From NCBI RefSeq assembly GCF_946222835.1, contig NZ_CAMIHD010000010.1, positions 24,672-88,671 on the forward strand: a stretch of 64,000 nt of DNA, in the 5' to 3' direction. The stretch comes from an uncultured Corynebacterium sp. (GTDB lineage: Bacteria; Actinomycetota; Actinomycetes; Mycobacteriales; Mycobacteriaceae). The translations under genes and the position numbers were made by a program. The notes under the pieces were generated by a model. It searched no databases. It was not told the origin of the DNA and was given only the letters and a program-made list of their open reading frames with translations. Shown here in pieces: positions 1 to 8,343 of this stretch (within the stretch, counting starts at the first letter, position 1; each line of letters opens with the position of its first letter).

Positions 1-2
1 TC

Positions 3-1586
3 AAGTTCAATGGTGAGGCCCACGTTGATCTCACCCCGGGCCAGTACACGCAGCTGACCGGCCGTGCGGGACGCCGTGGCATCGATACCTTGGGCAATGC
101 AGTCGTGCAATGGGCCCCCGCGATGGATCCGCGTCAAGTAGCTGGCCTTGCTTCCACCCGTACCTATCCTCTCATTTCCACCTTTGCGCCGGGGTACAAT
201 ATGGCAATCAACTTGCTTGGCATGCTCGGGTTCGAAGATTCGCTTCGTTTGCTGGAAAAGTCTTTTGCCCAGTTCCAAGCAGATGGCTCGGTGGTGGAAG
301 AAACCCGTGAAATTGAGCGCGCGGAACATCGAGTACGCGAGCTGCGCAGCCAGCTGGATGATGCCGTGGCATCGCTCGCGCCTCCAGCGAAGGATGGGGA
401 AGATCCCGCCGAGGTCCTAATGGACTACGTCCGCCTGCGCCGCGAACTCACTGCGGAAGAAAAGCGGTCCAAAATCGATAGCGCTAACCAACGCAACCAA
501 GAAGTTATTGCGGTTCTGGGGCGTCTGCAGCTAGGTGATGTTATCGCCATGCCCGGCAAGAAGCGCCCTATTCTCGCTGCGGTTGTCACGCCCGCTAACC
601 AGACCGCGGATCCACGCCCATGGATTACCACAGAATCTGGGTGGTCTGGTCGGATCGACGCCGCTGGGATCTATAACCCTCCCATTCAGGTGGGGCGCAT
701 TAAAATCCCCAAGCCGGTACGCAAGAATCCGCGGCGCAATACCCGTTATGTGCAGGATGTCTTGCACCGAGAGCACTTCGACCGCCCCAAGCGAATGAAG
801 TCGCAGCCCCGTACTCGGCCCAATAAGCGGGTAGGGCAGTTGCGCGATCAGCTACGCGCTCATCCCGCGCACGAGTGGCCGGCTACTGATCGCGAGCAGC
901 TGGCGGGCTTGGCACAAAAGCTCGCGCGGCGCGAGCGTGACCGAGACAAGCTCCAGTCCAAGGTAGACAAGGCTACAGATACTTTGGGCCGTACTTTCGA
1001 GCGCATCGTGGACCTTCTGGCAGAGATGGACTATGTCGAATTCACCGGGGTGGGGGCCGATCGCACGCCAGTGATTACGGAGGAAGGAGAACGCTTAGCC
1101 AAAATCCACAGCGAATCCGATCTGCTCGTGGCGCAATGCCTCAAACGCGGCATTTGGGATGACCTGGATCCGGCGGAGCTTGCTGGCGTTGCCTCCTTGT
1201 GCTGCTTCGAAAACCGCAAGGCTACCAGTGGGCAGCCGGAAGCAGCTACCGAGCGCATGGCCGATGCCATGAATGGTACGTGGCGCGTGTACACCGAACT
1301 TACCGCTGATGAGCAGCGGCATCGACTGCCGCCCACCCGTGAGCCAGAAGCCGGATTCGCCTTGGCGGTGCACCAGTGGGCAGCAGGTGCGCCTTTGGGC
1401 TATTGTATGGCTGCCGCCAATGAAGCCGGCGCTGAGCTTACCCCTGGTGATTTTGTTCGTTGGTGCCGTCAAGTCATTGACCTGCTGCAACAGGTGGCCA
1501 AGACCGGTTATGATGGCGAGATTCAACGCAATGCCCGCCGCGCCATCGACGCGATACAGCGCGGTGTGGTAGCCATCGGGGCCTAA
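3..1586 (+). CDS. helY: Ski2/HelY-like DEAD/DEAH superfamily II RNA helicase, C-terminal part (5' end outside window)
   Basis: This is the C-terminal part of a large superfamily II helicase that unwinds RNA, probably in RNA turnover. The frame is open from base 3. Its first residues contain QLTGRAGRRGID, helicase motif VI with the arginine finger of Ski2-type enzymes. About 500 residues follow, including a charged helical region (about residues 95-160 and 290-330 of the visible part) and a C-terminal helical domain typical of the HelY/Mtr4 group. The ATP-binding N-terminal half lies outside the window. An M24 peptidase follows after 32 bases, as I recall for M. tuberculosis helY and pepE. The ATG-like starts further in are not the true start, because motif VI lies upstream of them. 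Confidence 0.88.
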   Translation, partial: KFNGEAHVDLTPGQYTQLTGRAGRRGIDTLGNAVVQWAPAMDPRQVAGLASTRTYPLISTFAPGYNMAINLLGMLGFEDSLRLLEKSFAQFQADGSVVEETREIERAEHRVRELRSQLDDAVASLAPPAKDGEDPAEVLMDYVRLRRELTAEEKRSKIDSANQRNQEVIAVLGRLQLGDVIAMPGKKRPILAAVVTPANQTADPRPWITTESGWSGRIDAAGIYNPPIQVGRIKIPKPVRKNPRRNTRYVQDVLHREHFDRPKRMKSQPRTRPNKRVGQLRDQLRAHPAHEWPATDREQLAGLAQKLARRERDRDKLQSKVDKATDTLGRTFERIVDLLAEMDYVEFTGVGADRTPVITEEGERLAKIHSESDLLVAQCLKRGIWDDLDPAELAGVASLCCFENRKATSGQPEAATERMADAMNGTWRVYTELTADEQRHRLPPTREPEAGFALAVHQWAAGAPLGYCMAAANEAGAELTPGDFVRWCRQVIDLLQQVAKTGYDGEIQRNARRAIDAIQRGVVAIGA

Positions 1587-1618
1587 GAGCCGCGGCTTGG
1601 GCGAGTAGACTCTGGAGC

Positions 1619-2746
1619 ATGACTGTTACTCAGACTTTTTCCGCTGATGTCTACGCCCAACGTCTACAGGCCGCCCAACAGGCCGCTAAGGACAAGGACA
1701 TTGATCTGCTCCTCATCGGCACGGGACCAGACTTTGCCTATCTCACCGGCTCCTGGGTTTCCTCCCACGAGCGCCTGACGGTCTTAGTCGTGCCGCAGCA
1801 GGGCAATGCGTGGATCGCAGCGCCTAATACCGATATCACCGATATCAAGGCCGCTCCGGTAGGAGAGCTGGATGTAGAGCTGCGGGGTTGGAACGACGGC
1901 GATAATCCCTATGAGCTCGCACTAGATGGTGCAGGCGATGCTCTAAACAACGTGGCACTGGGGCAGTCGCTGACTGCAGATCACGTCCTGCGTTTTCAGG
2001 ATCTGTTCCCACAAGCCAATTATCAGTTGGCTACCTACGCGCTGGCGGAGCTTTTTACCCGCAAGGATGAAGCTGAGATTGCTGAGCTGCGCAAGGCTGG
2101 CCAGGCCATCGATGCGGTCCACGCACAGGTGCCACAGCTCCTCCAGCCGGGCCGCACCGAGGCCGAGGTAGCCCACAAGTTGGAAGATCTCATCTTGCGG
2201 GAGCACTCCGTTATCGATTTCGTGATCGTCGGCTCGGGCCCGAACGGCGCCAACCCGCACCATAGTTTCTCGGACCGCGTGCTCGCGGAAGGAGAGCCGG
2301 TAGTCGTCGATATCGGCGGCACTCTGCCTTCTGGCTACCACTCCGATTGCACCCGCACCTACGTGGTCGGCGGGGACATTTCCACGGCACCGCAGGACTT
2401 TCAGGATGCATATGCCGTGCTTGCCGACGCCCAAGCTGCCGCCCGCGCCGCAGCCCATCCCGGCAGCACCGCCGCAGATATTGATGCCATCACCCGCAAG
2501 GCAATCGCCGCAGCCGGTTGGGGCGACAATTTTGTCCACCGCACCGGCCATGGCATTGGTCTATCTACGCACGAAGAGCCGTTCATTATGGAAGGCAATG
2601 ACCTCCCACTGGAAGAGGGCATGGCTTTTTCCATTGAGCCGGGCATCTACGTGAAAGGCAAGTGGGGTATGCGCTTGGAAGATATCGTGGTACTTACCAG
2701 CGATGGCTACGAGTCCCTCAACCTAGCTCCGCGTGAAGTCCGTTAA
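1619..2746 (+). CDS. pepQ: M24 family metallopeptidase (Xaa-Pro dipeptidase/aminopeptidase)
   Basis: A 375-residue cytoplasmic peptidase that should cleave bonds next to proline using two metal ions. The N-terminal creatinase-like domain covers about residues 10-140 and the pita-bread catalytic domain the rest. The five metal ligands are visible: the two Asp in VVDIGGT...SDCTRTY, the His in HRTGHGIGL, the Glu in SIEPGIY and the Glu in RLEDIV. The length is normal for the family. The start ATG overlaps no other gene, and the stop is directly followed by the ATG of the next gene, so the two are probably co-transcribed. Exact substrate preference (dipeptides or longer peptides) cannot be told from sequence. 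Confidence 0.9.
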   Translation: MTVTQTFSADVYAQRLQAAQQAAKDKDIDLLLIGTGPDFAYLTGSWVSSHERLTVLVVPQQGNAWIAAPNTDITDIKAAPVGELDVELRGWNDGDNPYELALDGAGDALNNVALGQSLTADHVLRFQDLFPQANYQLATYALAELFTRKDEAEIAELRKAGQAIDAVHAQVPQLLQPGRTEAEVAHKLEDLILREHSVIDFVIVGSGPNGANPHHSFSDRVLAEGEPVVVDIGGTLPSGYHSDCTRTYVVGGDISTAPQDFQDAYAVLADAQAAARAAAHPGSTAADIDAITRKAIAAAGWGDNFVHRTGHGIGLSTHEEPFIMEGNDLPLEEGMAFSIEPGIYVKGKWGMRLEDIVVLTSDGYESLNLAPREVR

Positions 2747-3493
2747 ATGGCTGGCGTATTAATACTTGGCGGTCGCAGTGATATCGGCGGCGAAATAGCA
2801 AGGCGGGTGGCTCCCGGTAAGGACATTGTGCTCGCTGCTCGTGGCACCCACGGAATGAACGGTATAGAAGAGCAGCTGCGGGCAGCGGGAGCGCGCAGCG
2901 TGCATCTGCTTGATTTCGACGCCGCAGATTTTCCGTCCCATGCTGGTGTTGTCGACCGCGCGATAGAGCTAGCAGGACCTCTGGAGCTTGCGGTCGTAGC
3001 CTTTGGCATCCTGGGTGACCAGGATCTGGCGGAGCGCGATGCTTCCCACGCGGTCGACATCGCCACGATTGATTACGCGGCGCAGATTTCCCTGCTCACG
3101 TTGGTTTCTGAGCGCATGCAGCGCGGCCACATCGTAGCGTTTTCCTCGATCGCAGGGTGGAGGGCCCGTCGAGCTAATTACGTCTACGGTTCTACCAAAG
3201 CTGGCCTTGACGCCTTCTGCCAAGGCCTGGCCGATAAGCTGCACGGCAGTCAGGTAGGACTCATTACCGCACGCCCCGGCTTCGTGATTGGCAGCATGAC
3301 AGAAGGAATGAAACCGGCGCCGCTTTCGGTGCGTCCAGAGGATGCGGCCGAGGCCGTGGTCAGCTGCATCGCTCGCGACGCACAGCGTGGCCGACTACGT
3401 TCGCGTACCATCTGGATCCCTCGAGCTCTACAGGGCCTAGCGTGGGTCATGCGCCTAGTGCCACGCCCTATCTGGCGCCACATGCCGCGCTAG
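2747..3493 (+). CDS. Short-chain dehydrogenase/reductase, DprE2-like
   Basis: A 248-residue SDR. The N-terminal nucleotide-binding loop is atypical (GGRSDIGGEIA). The catalytic Ser lies in AFSSIAG and the Tyr-Lys pair in YVYGSTKAGLDAF. Phrases such as LLDFDA, VVAFGILGDQ and the C-terminal RLVPRPIWRHMPR closely resemble decaprenylphosphoryl-ribose 2'-epimerase subunit DprE2. No dprE1 is adjacent, so this is more likely a paralogue than the arabinan-pathway enzyme. In M. tuberculosis a similar SDR (Rv2073c) lies near cobalamin genes, and a CobG-like gene is the next neighbour here. Its ATG abuts the stop of pepQ, which suggests an operon. The substrate is unknown. Confidence 0.82.
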   Translation: MAGVLILGGRSDIGGEIARRVAPGKDIVLAARGTHGMNGIEEQLRAAGARSVHLLDFDAADFPSHAGVVDRAIELAGPLELAVVAFGILGDQDLAERDASHAVDIATIDYAAQISLLTLVSERMQRGHIVAFSSIAGWRARRANYVYGSTKAGLDAFCQGLADKLHGSQVGLITARPGFVIGSMTEGMKPAPLSVRPEDAAEAVVSCIARDAQRGRLRSRTIWIPRALQGLAWVMRLVPRPIWRHMPR

Positions 3494-3503
3494 AGCCTGG
3501 GTT

Positions 3504-4298
3504 CTAATCTGTGCGAAGCAGTGGAGACTTGATATCGAAAATGAATCCACGCGGGGCGAGTACGCGCAGAACCACCTCGGCATCGCCCTCAGCGATATTG
3601 TGAAAGACTAGTCCGCCCCACGGAGTAACGGTAATGTCTACCTCCAGCTGCCCAATGAGCTGGGCAAATTCGGCTGGAATGGCGCCTTTATGAACGCCTG
3701 CGCCCAGATCAACGATGCCCGCAGGCAGATGCTCATCCAGCCAGCCAATGGGGCCGGGTTCTGCCAGGGCAGAGGCATTGTGATCCAGGGGTGTCGCTTC
3801 CTGGCGTGCCTCCAAATAATGCTGAGCAGCCGTGCGCAGGGTCAGTGGGGTAGTGGGGGCGTCGCCAAGCGGGGAGCGCCCAAGGTACAAAGAACCATCC
3901 TTGTCGATGCTCAAGCTCACACCAGCAGCGCCCGCAGGCAGACTATCGTCTTCCGCGATGACTGCAAGACCTGGCCCGCCTTCTACCGCGTCCAATTCAG
4001 CCGCAAGCTCCTGGGCGGTTTGCTTGGCCGCCGCCGACAGCGGCGAAGCCATCACCGGGACTGGGGTGGCGCGCAACTGCAGCTTTTGGAACTGCTGATT
4101 GAGCGCCTGCACATCTGTGATGCCGCGCAGCTCGATGGCGGAAAATCGGTCGATGTAGACAAAACCATCCGCGCATAGACTGGAACTTTTCGCCAACGTT
4201 ATCCAATCTTGGGCGTGGGTGCTGCCGCCGGCGATGTGGATGCGGGCACACGTGCCGTGCTGGGGGTCATCATAAAGCACAGGAGTAGCCATGCGCAT
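3504..4298 (-). CDS. CobG-like nitrite/sulfite reductase ferredoxin-domain protein, probable remnant
   Basis: A 264-residue protein convergent with the SDR. Two stretches resemble the ferredoxin-like half domains of precorrin-3B synthase (CobG) and sirohaem reductases: ADGFVYIDRFSAIELRGITD near residue 45 and a second copy near residues 165-262 ending in LRVLAPRGFIFDIKS. The cysteine-rich segment that binds the 4Fe-4S cluster and sirohaem is missing; only two cysteines are visible, both near the N-terminus. It is also shorter than the roughly 360-450 residues expected. It therefore probably lacks redox activity and may be a leftover or an adaptor. Two ATG codons two residues apart (4298 and 4292) could both start it. 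Confidence 0.6.
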   Translation of the reverse strand: MRMATPVLYDDPQHGTCARIHIAGGSTHAQDWITLAKSSSLCADGFVYIDRFSAIELRGITDVQALNQQFQKLQLRATPVPVMASPLSAAAKQTAQELAAELDAVEGGPGLAVIAEDDSLPAGAAGVSLSIDKDGSLYLGRSPLGDAPTTPLTLRTAAQHYLEARQEATPLDHNASALAEPGPIGWLDEHLPAGIVDLGAGVHKGAIPAEFAQLIGQLEVDITVTPWGGLVFHNIAEGDAEVVLRVLAPRGFIFDIKSPLLRTD

Positions 4299-4377
4299 TA
4301 GTCTAACCTGCCCCGGCTGCTGGTTCGTGCACGAGTGTTGCCAGCAGATTATCAGGCTGCCTCGTTAGACTGAGTCC

Positions 4378-4980
4378 ATGCCGTTTATGTATTTTGCTCT
4401 CTACATGGTCGCAGAAACCCTGACCTTTTGGGCCGTCTCTAAGTGGATCGGTGTTGGTTGGGCGCTTATCGCACTCTTTGTCACCATGTTCTTCGGTATG
4501 TCCATCGCCGGAATTGAGGTGCGACGATTGATGGGAAAGCAGATCGAACCCACAGGAGACGGCACTTACGTCGTCCGCGGCGACAATGTAGGCAGGACCG
4601 CCAGCAATGTGGGCCTTACCTTGGTAGGCGGCATGCTGCTATCTTTGCCCGGTTTCCTCACCACTATCTTCGGTGCCCTCCTTATTTTCTCACCCACCCG
4701 CGCTGTCTTCCGCACGATTATGGCGGCGTCTTTGTACCGCAAGATCGAGAATATGGGTGTCAAGATCTACGAGGCAACCCCGATGGCGCAGCAGCATGAC
4801 ACGTATGGCGACTTTGGCTCCTTTGGGCGCGGACAAGCCGCACAAAGCGGGCACCCGAGTACTCACGACGCTGGCCCACATGAGGTCTTGGATGAGGAAG
4901 AGATTCGCCGCTGGACCGAAAACCTGGATCCGGATGACTTTGGCCCTTCCGGTGGGGAGACTAAGGGCGGAAAGAGCTAG
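4378..4980 (+). CDS. fxsA: FxsA family membrane protein
   Basis: A 200-residue inner membrane protein of the FxsA family, first described as a modifier of phage F exclusion in E. coli. Its general role is unclear. Hydrophobic segments lie at about residues 5-50 (two helices) and 75-105. The family pattern of a short loop with EVRR between the helices is present. The C-terminal tail of about 75 residues is hydrophilic and acidic (LDEEEIRRWTENLDPDDF) and is longer than in enteric homologues. Its TAG stop overlaps the GTG/ATG start of lnt, so it probably heads an fxsA-lnt-ppm operon. Confidence 0.85.
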   Translation: MPFMYFALYMVAETLTFWAVSKWIGVGWALIALFVTMFFGMSIAGIEVRRLMGKQIEPTGDGTYVVRGDNVGRTASNVGLTLVGGMLLSLPGFLTTIFGALLIFSPTRAVFRTIMAASLYRKIENMGVKIYEATPMAQQHDTYGDFGSFGRGQAAQSGHPSTHDAGPHEVLDEEEIRRWTENLDPDDFGPSGGETKGGKS

Positions 4981-4982
4981 TG

Positions 4983-6509
4983 ATGCTGGTCATTGCCCGC
5001 CTGTTAGTGGCGGGCCTTTCTGGTTTGCTTACTTATGCCGCTATTGAGCCCCGCGGCTGGTGGTGGTCCGCAGTAGTAGGCATGGGCTTGCTTTATGTGA
5101 GCTTGATGCCCTGGGGAACTAGGCACGTCTCTGCCCGTCTGGGCGCGCTACTCGCGGTAACGCATTCCCTGGTGCTGTATCTTCTCACCCTGCCCTGGAT
5201 CGGAGAGTTAGTGGGAAGCGGGCCGTATATCGCTTTGGCGGTGTGGCTTGCGGTTTACGCCATCCTTTTGGGCTTTGGCGGTACCGCGGTGGCGCGGTGG
5301 AAGTACGGTTTTATTGCTTTCCCATTCGTCTACCTCGCGGTGGAGGTGCTGCGTTCTTCGGTACCCTTTGGCGGCTTTTCTTGGGTCAAGCTGGCTTGGG
5401 GGCAGATCGATGGACCGCTAGCCAACCTAGCGCCATGGGGTGGCACCTCGCTTATTACCGTCGCCACGGTATTGTGCGGCTGCGGCATCGCCGCCGTAGT
5501 GATTCAACGCGGGCGGAAGGCCAAGGTCGTCGCACTGGTGGCAGCTATTATTCCCCTTGCGACCGCGACGGTAGCGGGCTTGGGCATCAACCGCGGTGAC
5601 TCCATTGTGGGTGAAGCAAAGGTTGCTGCCATTCAAGGAAACGTACCCCGCATGGGCCTAGACTTTGCCGGACAACGCCAAGCGGTTCTCAACAATCACG
5701 TGGCCGAGACAAAGAAGCTGGCCGCGCGCGATGAGGGCATCGACCTAGTCATCTGGCCTGAAAACTCGTCCGATATCAATCCTTTCCACGACGGTAGGGC
5801 AGCCAAGGCGATCAGTGGTGCCGTTGATGCGATTGATGCTCCCGTGCTAGTTGGCACCGCTACGCGGGATGATGTGGGCGCCCGCAATACCATGCAGGTC
5901 TTTGCTCCCGGCCACACGGTAGGGGACCATCACTATAAGAAGTACCTGCAGCCTTTCGGTGAGACCATGCCCATGCGGGATTTCTTCGCCAAGTTTTCTG
6001 ACTATGTCGATCTTGCCGGAGACTTTAAACCCGGCGACGGTCCAGGTGTGGTTTCCATGGCGGGCGTGCCGGTAGGCGTGGCAACGTGTTATGAGGTTTC
6101 CTTCGATGAAGCCTTTAGGGAATCGGTAAAAAATGGCGCACAACTGCTTACTACGCCTACCAATAATGCCACCTTTGGCTACTCCGATATGACCTATCAG
6201 CAGTTGGCCATGAGCCGGCTGCGTGCGATGGAAACGGACCGTGCAGTGGTGGTGGCGGCGACCTCTGGAGTCTCTGCCATTATTCACCCTGATGGCCGCG
6301 TCAGCCAGTCCACGGAAATTTTCACGCCGGCCGCACTCGTGGAGCAGTTGCCGTTGCGTAGCGGCGAGACCTTTTCCGTCAGGTATGGTTCGCCCCTGCA
6401 ATGGCTCATGGTTATTATTGGAACAGTCTGCGCACTGGTAGCTTTGCGCACAAACCGCCTGCGACGCACCCCGCGCCGCTCCGGCACAGAAGAAAACGTA
6501 GGAGCATGA
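4983..6509 (+). CDS. lnt: Apolipoprotein N-acyltransferase
   Basis: An integral membrane enzyme that adds the third acyl chain to the N-terminal cysteine of lipoproteins. The N-terminal half has about six membrane helices. The nitrilase-like domain then carries the Glu-Lys-Cys triad: Glu in VIWPENSSD, Lys in HHYKKYLQPFGE and Cys in VATCYEVSF. A final membrane helix lies near residue 475. The length (508 residues) is normal. A GTG one codon upstream (4980) is an equally possible start; both overlap the fxsA stop. The end overlaps the ppm start as ATGA. This matches the corynebacterial arrangement in which lnt and ppm are separate but coupled genes, whereas M. tuberculosis fuses them as Ppm1. 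Confidence 0.93.
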   Translation: MLVIARLLVAGLSGLLTYAAIEPRGWWWSAVVGMGLLYVSLMPWGTRHVSARLGALLAVTHSLVLYLLTLPWIGELVGSGPYIALAVWLAVYAILLGFGGTAVARWKYGFIAFPFVYLAVEVLRSSVPFGGFSWVKLAWGQIDGPLANLAPWGGTSLITVATVLCGCGIAAVVIQRGRKAKVVALVAAIIPLATATVAGLGINRGDSIVGEAKVAAIQGNVPRMGLDFAGQRQAVLNNHVAETKKLAARDEGIDLVIWPENSSDINPFHDGRAAKAISGAVDAIDAPVLVGTATRDDVGARNTMQVFAPGHTVGDHHYKKYLQPFGETMPMRDFFAKFSDYVDLAGDFKPGDGPGVVSMAGVPVGVATCYEVSFDEAFRESVKNGAQLLTTPTNNATFGYSDMTYQQLAMSRLRAMETDRAVVVAATSGVSAIIHPDGRVSQSTEIFTPAALVEQLPLRSGETFSVRYGSPLQWLMVIIGTVCALVALRTNRLRRTPRRSGTEENVGA

Positions 6510-7408
6510 ACACTGTGAGCACGCTTGAATCCTCGACCTTGGTCATCATCCCGACCTATAACGAGATCGAAAATCTTCCACTCATTACCGGACGCGTCCG
6601 AAAGGCAGTCCCAGAGGTTCATATCCTCATCGTGGACGATAACTCGCCCGACGGCACCGGTGACAAGGCCGATGAGTTCGCAGCGCAGGATGACCATATC
6701 CACGTTCTCCACCGCGAAGGCAAGGGTGGCTTGCTGGGCGCTTATATCGCCGGCTTTGAGTGGGGCTTGGAGCGCGACTACCAGGTACTGTGCGAGATGG
6801 ATGCAGATGGCTCCCACGCGCCGGAACAGCTCCACTTGCTGCTCGAAGAGGTAGACAAGGGTGCGGACCTAGTGATCGGCTCCCGCTATATTCCGGGCGG
6901 CGAGACCGTCAACTGGCCGGCTTCTCGCGAGTACCTTTCCCGCTTGGGCAATATCTACATTTCCGTGGCGCTGGGTGCTGGCCTCTCCGATATGACCGCC
7001 GGTTACCGCGCCTTCCGCCGCGAGCTGCTCGAATCCATTGATTTCGACGAGCTATCCAAGGCGGGCTATATCTTCCAGGTGGATCTGGCTTTCCGCGCCG
7101 TAAAGGCTGGCTTTGACGTCCGCGAAGTTCCAATTACTTTCACCGAGCGCGAATACGGTGAATCCAAGCTCGATGGTTCCTTCGTGAAAGATTCCCTGCT
7201 GGAGGTAACCAAGTGGGGCGTTGCCCACCGCGCGGAGCAGCTGCAGGATTTTAGCGGCGCCGTATCCAAGCTGGTCAATCGTGAGGTCAAGGATGGCTCT
7301 ATTCACGATCTCGGCGTGCAGGCCCGCAGGGGCGCCGGCTGGGTATCTGACTTCGCTGGGGAAATTGGTCACCTGGCAAAGCACCAGATTGCGCAGCTGA
7401 AGAAGTAG
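6506..7408 (+). CDS. ppm: Polyprenol monophosphomannose synthase (GT2 family)
   Basis: A glycosyltransferase that transfers mannose from GDP-mannose to polyprenyl phosphate, making the donor for lipoarabinomannan, lipomannan and protein O-mannosylation. The start ATG at 6506 overlaps the lnt stop (ATGA), giving 300 residues that begin MNTVSTLESS. The GT2 fold is clear: LVIIPTYNEIENL at the N-terminus, IVDDNSPDGTGD for nucleotide binding, EMDADGSH as the metal-binding DxD-type motif, and SRYIPGGETVNWP. There are no membrane helices, so it is expected to act at the inner face with Lnt as membrane partner. The roughly 50-residue C-terminal tail is corynebacterial. A strong hairpin follows the gene. 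Confidence 0.93.
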   Translation: MNTVSTLESSTLVIIPTYNEIENLPLITGRVRKAVPEVHILIVDDNSPDGTGDKADEFAAQDDHIHVLHREGKGGLLGAYIAGFEWGLERDYQVLCEMDADGSHAPEQLHLLLEEVDKGADLVIGSRYIPGGETVNWPASREYLSRLGNIYISVALGAGLSDMTAGYRAFRRELLESIDFDELSKAGYIFQVDLAFRAVKAGFDVREVPITFTEREYGESKLDGSFVKDSLLEVTKWGVAHRAEQLQDFSGAVSKLVNREVKDGSIHDLGVQARRGAGWVSDFAGEIGHLAKHQIAQLKK

Positions 7409-7424
7409 CCCATGCTTCAACGCT

Positions 7425-7471
7425 AAAGGCCCGTACCTTCCCTTAGTAAGACTAAGGAGGTACGGGCCTTT
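7425..7471. terminator. Bidirectional terminator between ppm and rbpA
   Basis: Perfect 14-base arms (AAAGGCCCGTACCT at 7425-7438 and its complement at 7458-7471) enclose a second inner hairpin formed by CCTTAGT and ACTAAGG. A-rich and T-rich flanks lie on both sides, which suits termination of the convergent ppm and rbpA transcripts. Confidence 0.88.
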
Positions 7472-7487
7472 TAGCTGCCGCAGAACC

Positions 7488-7868
7488 TTAAGAGTTCTTC
7501 TGCTGCTCCTGCTGTTCTTTCAGGAGGCGTGCTGCAGAACGGCGACGGGAGCGCAAATGGTTAATGCGCTCTTCAAGCAGCTCATCCAGCTCCTCAATAG
7601 AGCGTCGCTCACGCAGCATATCCCAGTGGGTACGTGGTGGCTTAGCCGGCTTAGATTCAACGCCCTCGCCTTCTACCAGGTGGCCCAGCTTGCCATTCTT
7701 GCACATCCATTCCTCAGGGATTTCAGCATCATCCGCAAAAGGAACCTCATAAATCTCGCCGTCTTCGGTGCGGTATTTCACCATCTGGCGCGGTGCGAGG
7801 TCGTGGTCGCGGTCGGTTTCGTAGCTGACTGCGCCCATACGGCTGCCACGGAGTACGCGATCTGCCAT
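7488..7868 (-). CDS. rbpA: RNA polymerase-binding protein RbpA
   Basis: A 126-residue actinobacterial transcription activator that binds the beta' subunit and the principal sigma factor and stabilises the open complex. Family features are present in order: the N-terminal MADRVLRGSRMG segment, the core beta domain (VKYRTEDGEIYEVPFADDAEIPEEWMC), a basic linker (KPPRTHWDMLRERRS) and the C-terminal sigma-interaction helix (ELDELLEERINHLRSRR). The zinc-coordinating cysteines of the Streptomyces protein are reduced to one, as is common in mycobacteria and corynebacteria. The gene is convergent with ppm, as in M. tuberculosis (Rv2050/Rv2051c). Confidence 0.96.
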   Translation of the reverse strand: MADRVLRGSRMGAVSYETDRDHDLAPRQMVKYRTEDGEIYEVPFADDAEIPEEWMCKNGKLGHLVEGEGVESKPAKPPRTHWDMLRERRSIEELDELLEERINHLRSRRRSAARLLKEQQEQQKNS

Positions 7869-7998
7869 GCAACATCATCCTTTTCAAAGAGATCCCTGAT
7901 TGAGTGCGAAGCAAAACTTCGCCTAAGAGCTACTAATTATAACGAACACCCACGCGTCTTTGTTCCCAGCCCGCCCAAAATGAACTAAACTATATCGA

Positions 7999-8340
7999 GT
8001 GATCCGTACAGCTAGTCGTGAACGCAACGTCGGCTCCTGCCAATGGTGTGGGAAGGACATTGACCAAGGCGGTAGGGGACGGCCACGTAAATTCTGCAGC
8101 GCCTCGTGCAAACAGCGCGCTTATGAGCAAAGAAATAATGTCAGTGGCACGGGAATTCCCGCCAATGCCGTGATCCTGACTCCAGATAAGGCAGAAAGTT
8201 TGCGCGACGGACTTTTTGAACTACGTTGTTCCGCAGAAGATATCAATACCGCCGCGGAGGAAGGCGCTAGTGCGCAGGAGCTTGCCGGTTTGTGCGAGGA
8301 GCTTGTCGCCCTGGCCCGACGCCTAGAAGGACTTCGATAA
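7999..8340 (+). CDS. Small zinc-ribbon protein of unknown function
   Basis: A 113-residue protein with a GTG start. Residues 14-35 form a CxxC...CxxxC zinc ribbon (CQWCGKDI, then RPRKFCSASCKQRAYEQR), like the metal-binding part of DNA-binding zinc-finger proteins. The rest is helical and acidic with a leucine-rich C-terminus. I do not recognise a named family. It lies divergently from rbpA and four bases before the YceI gene, so it is probably co-transcribed with the latter. A DNA- or RNA-binding role is a guess from the ribbon alone. Confidence 0.75.
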   Translation: MIRTASRERNVGSCQWCGKDIDQGGRGRPRKFCSASCKQRAYEQRNNVSGTGIPANAVILTPDKAESLRDGLFELRCSAEDINTAAEEGASAQELAGLCEELVALARRLEGLR

Positions 8341-8343
8341 AAG

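Noticed and set aside
1943..2551. 202-residue minus-strand frame opposite pepQ
   Set aside because: Shadow of the M24 peptidase, which has all metal ligands.
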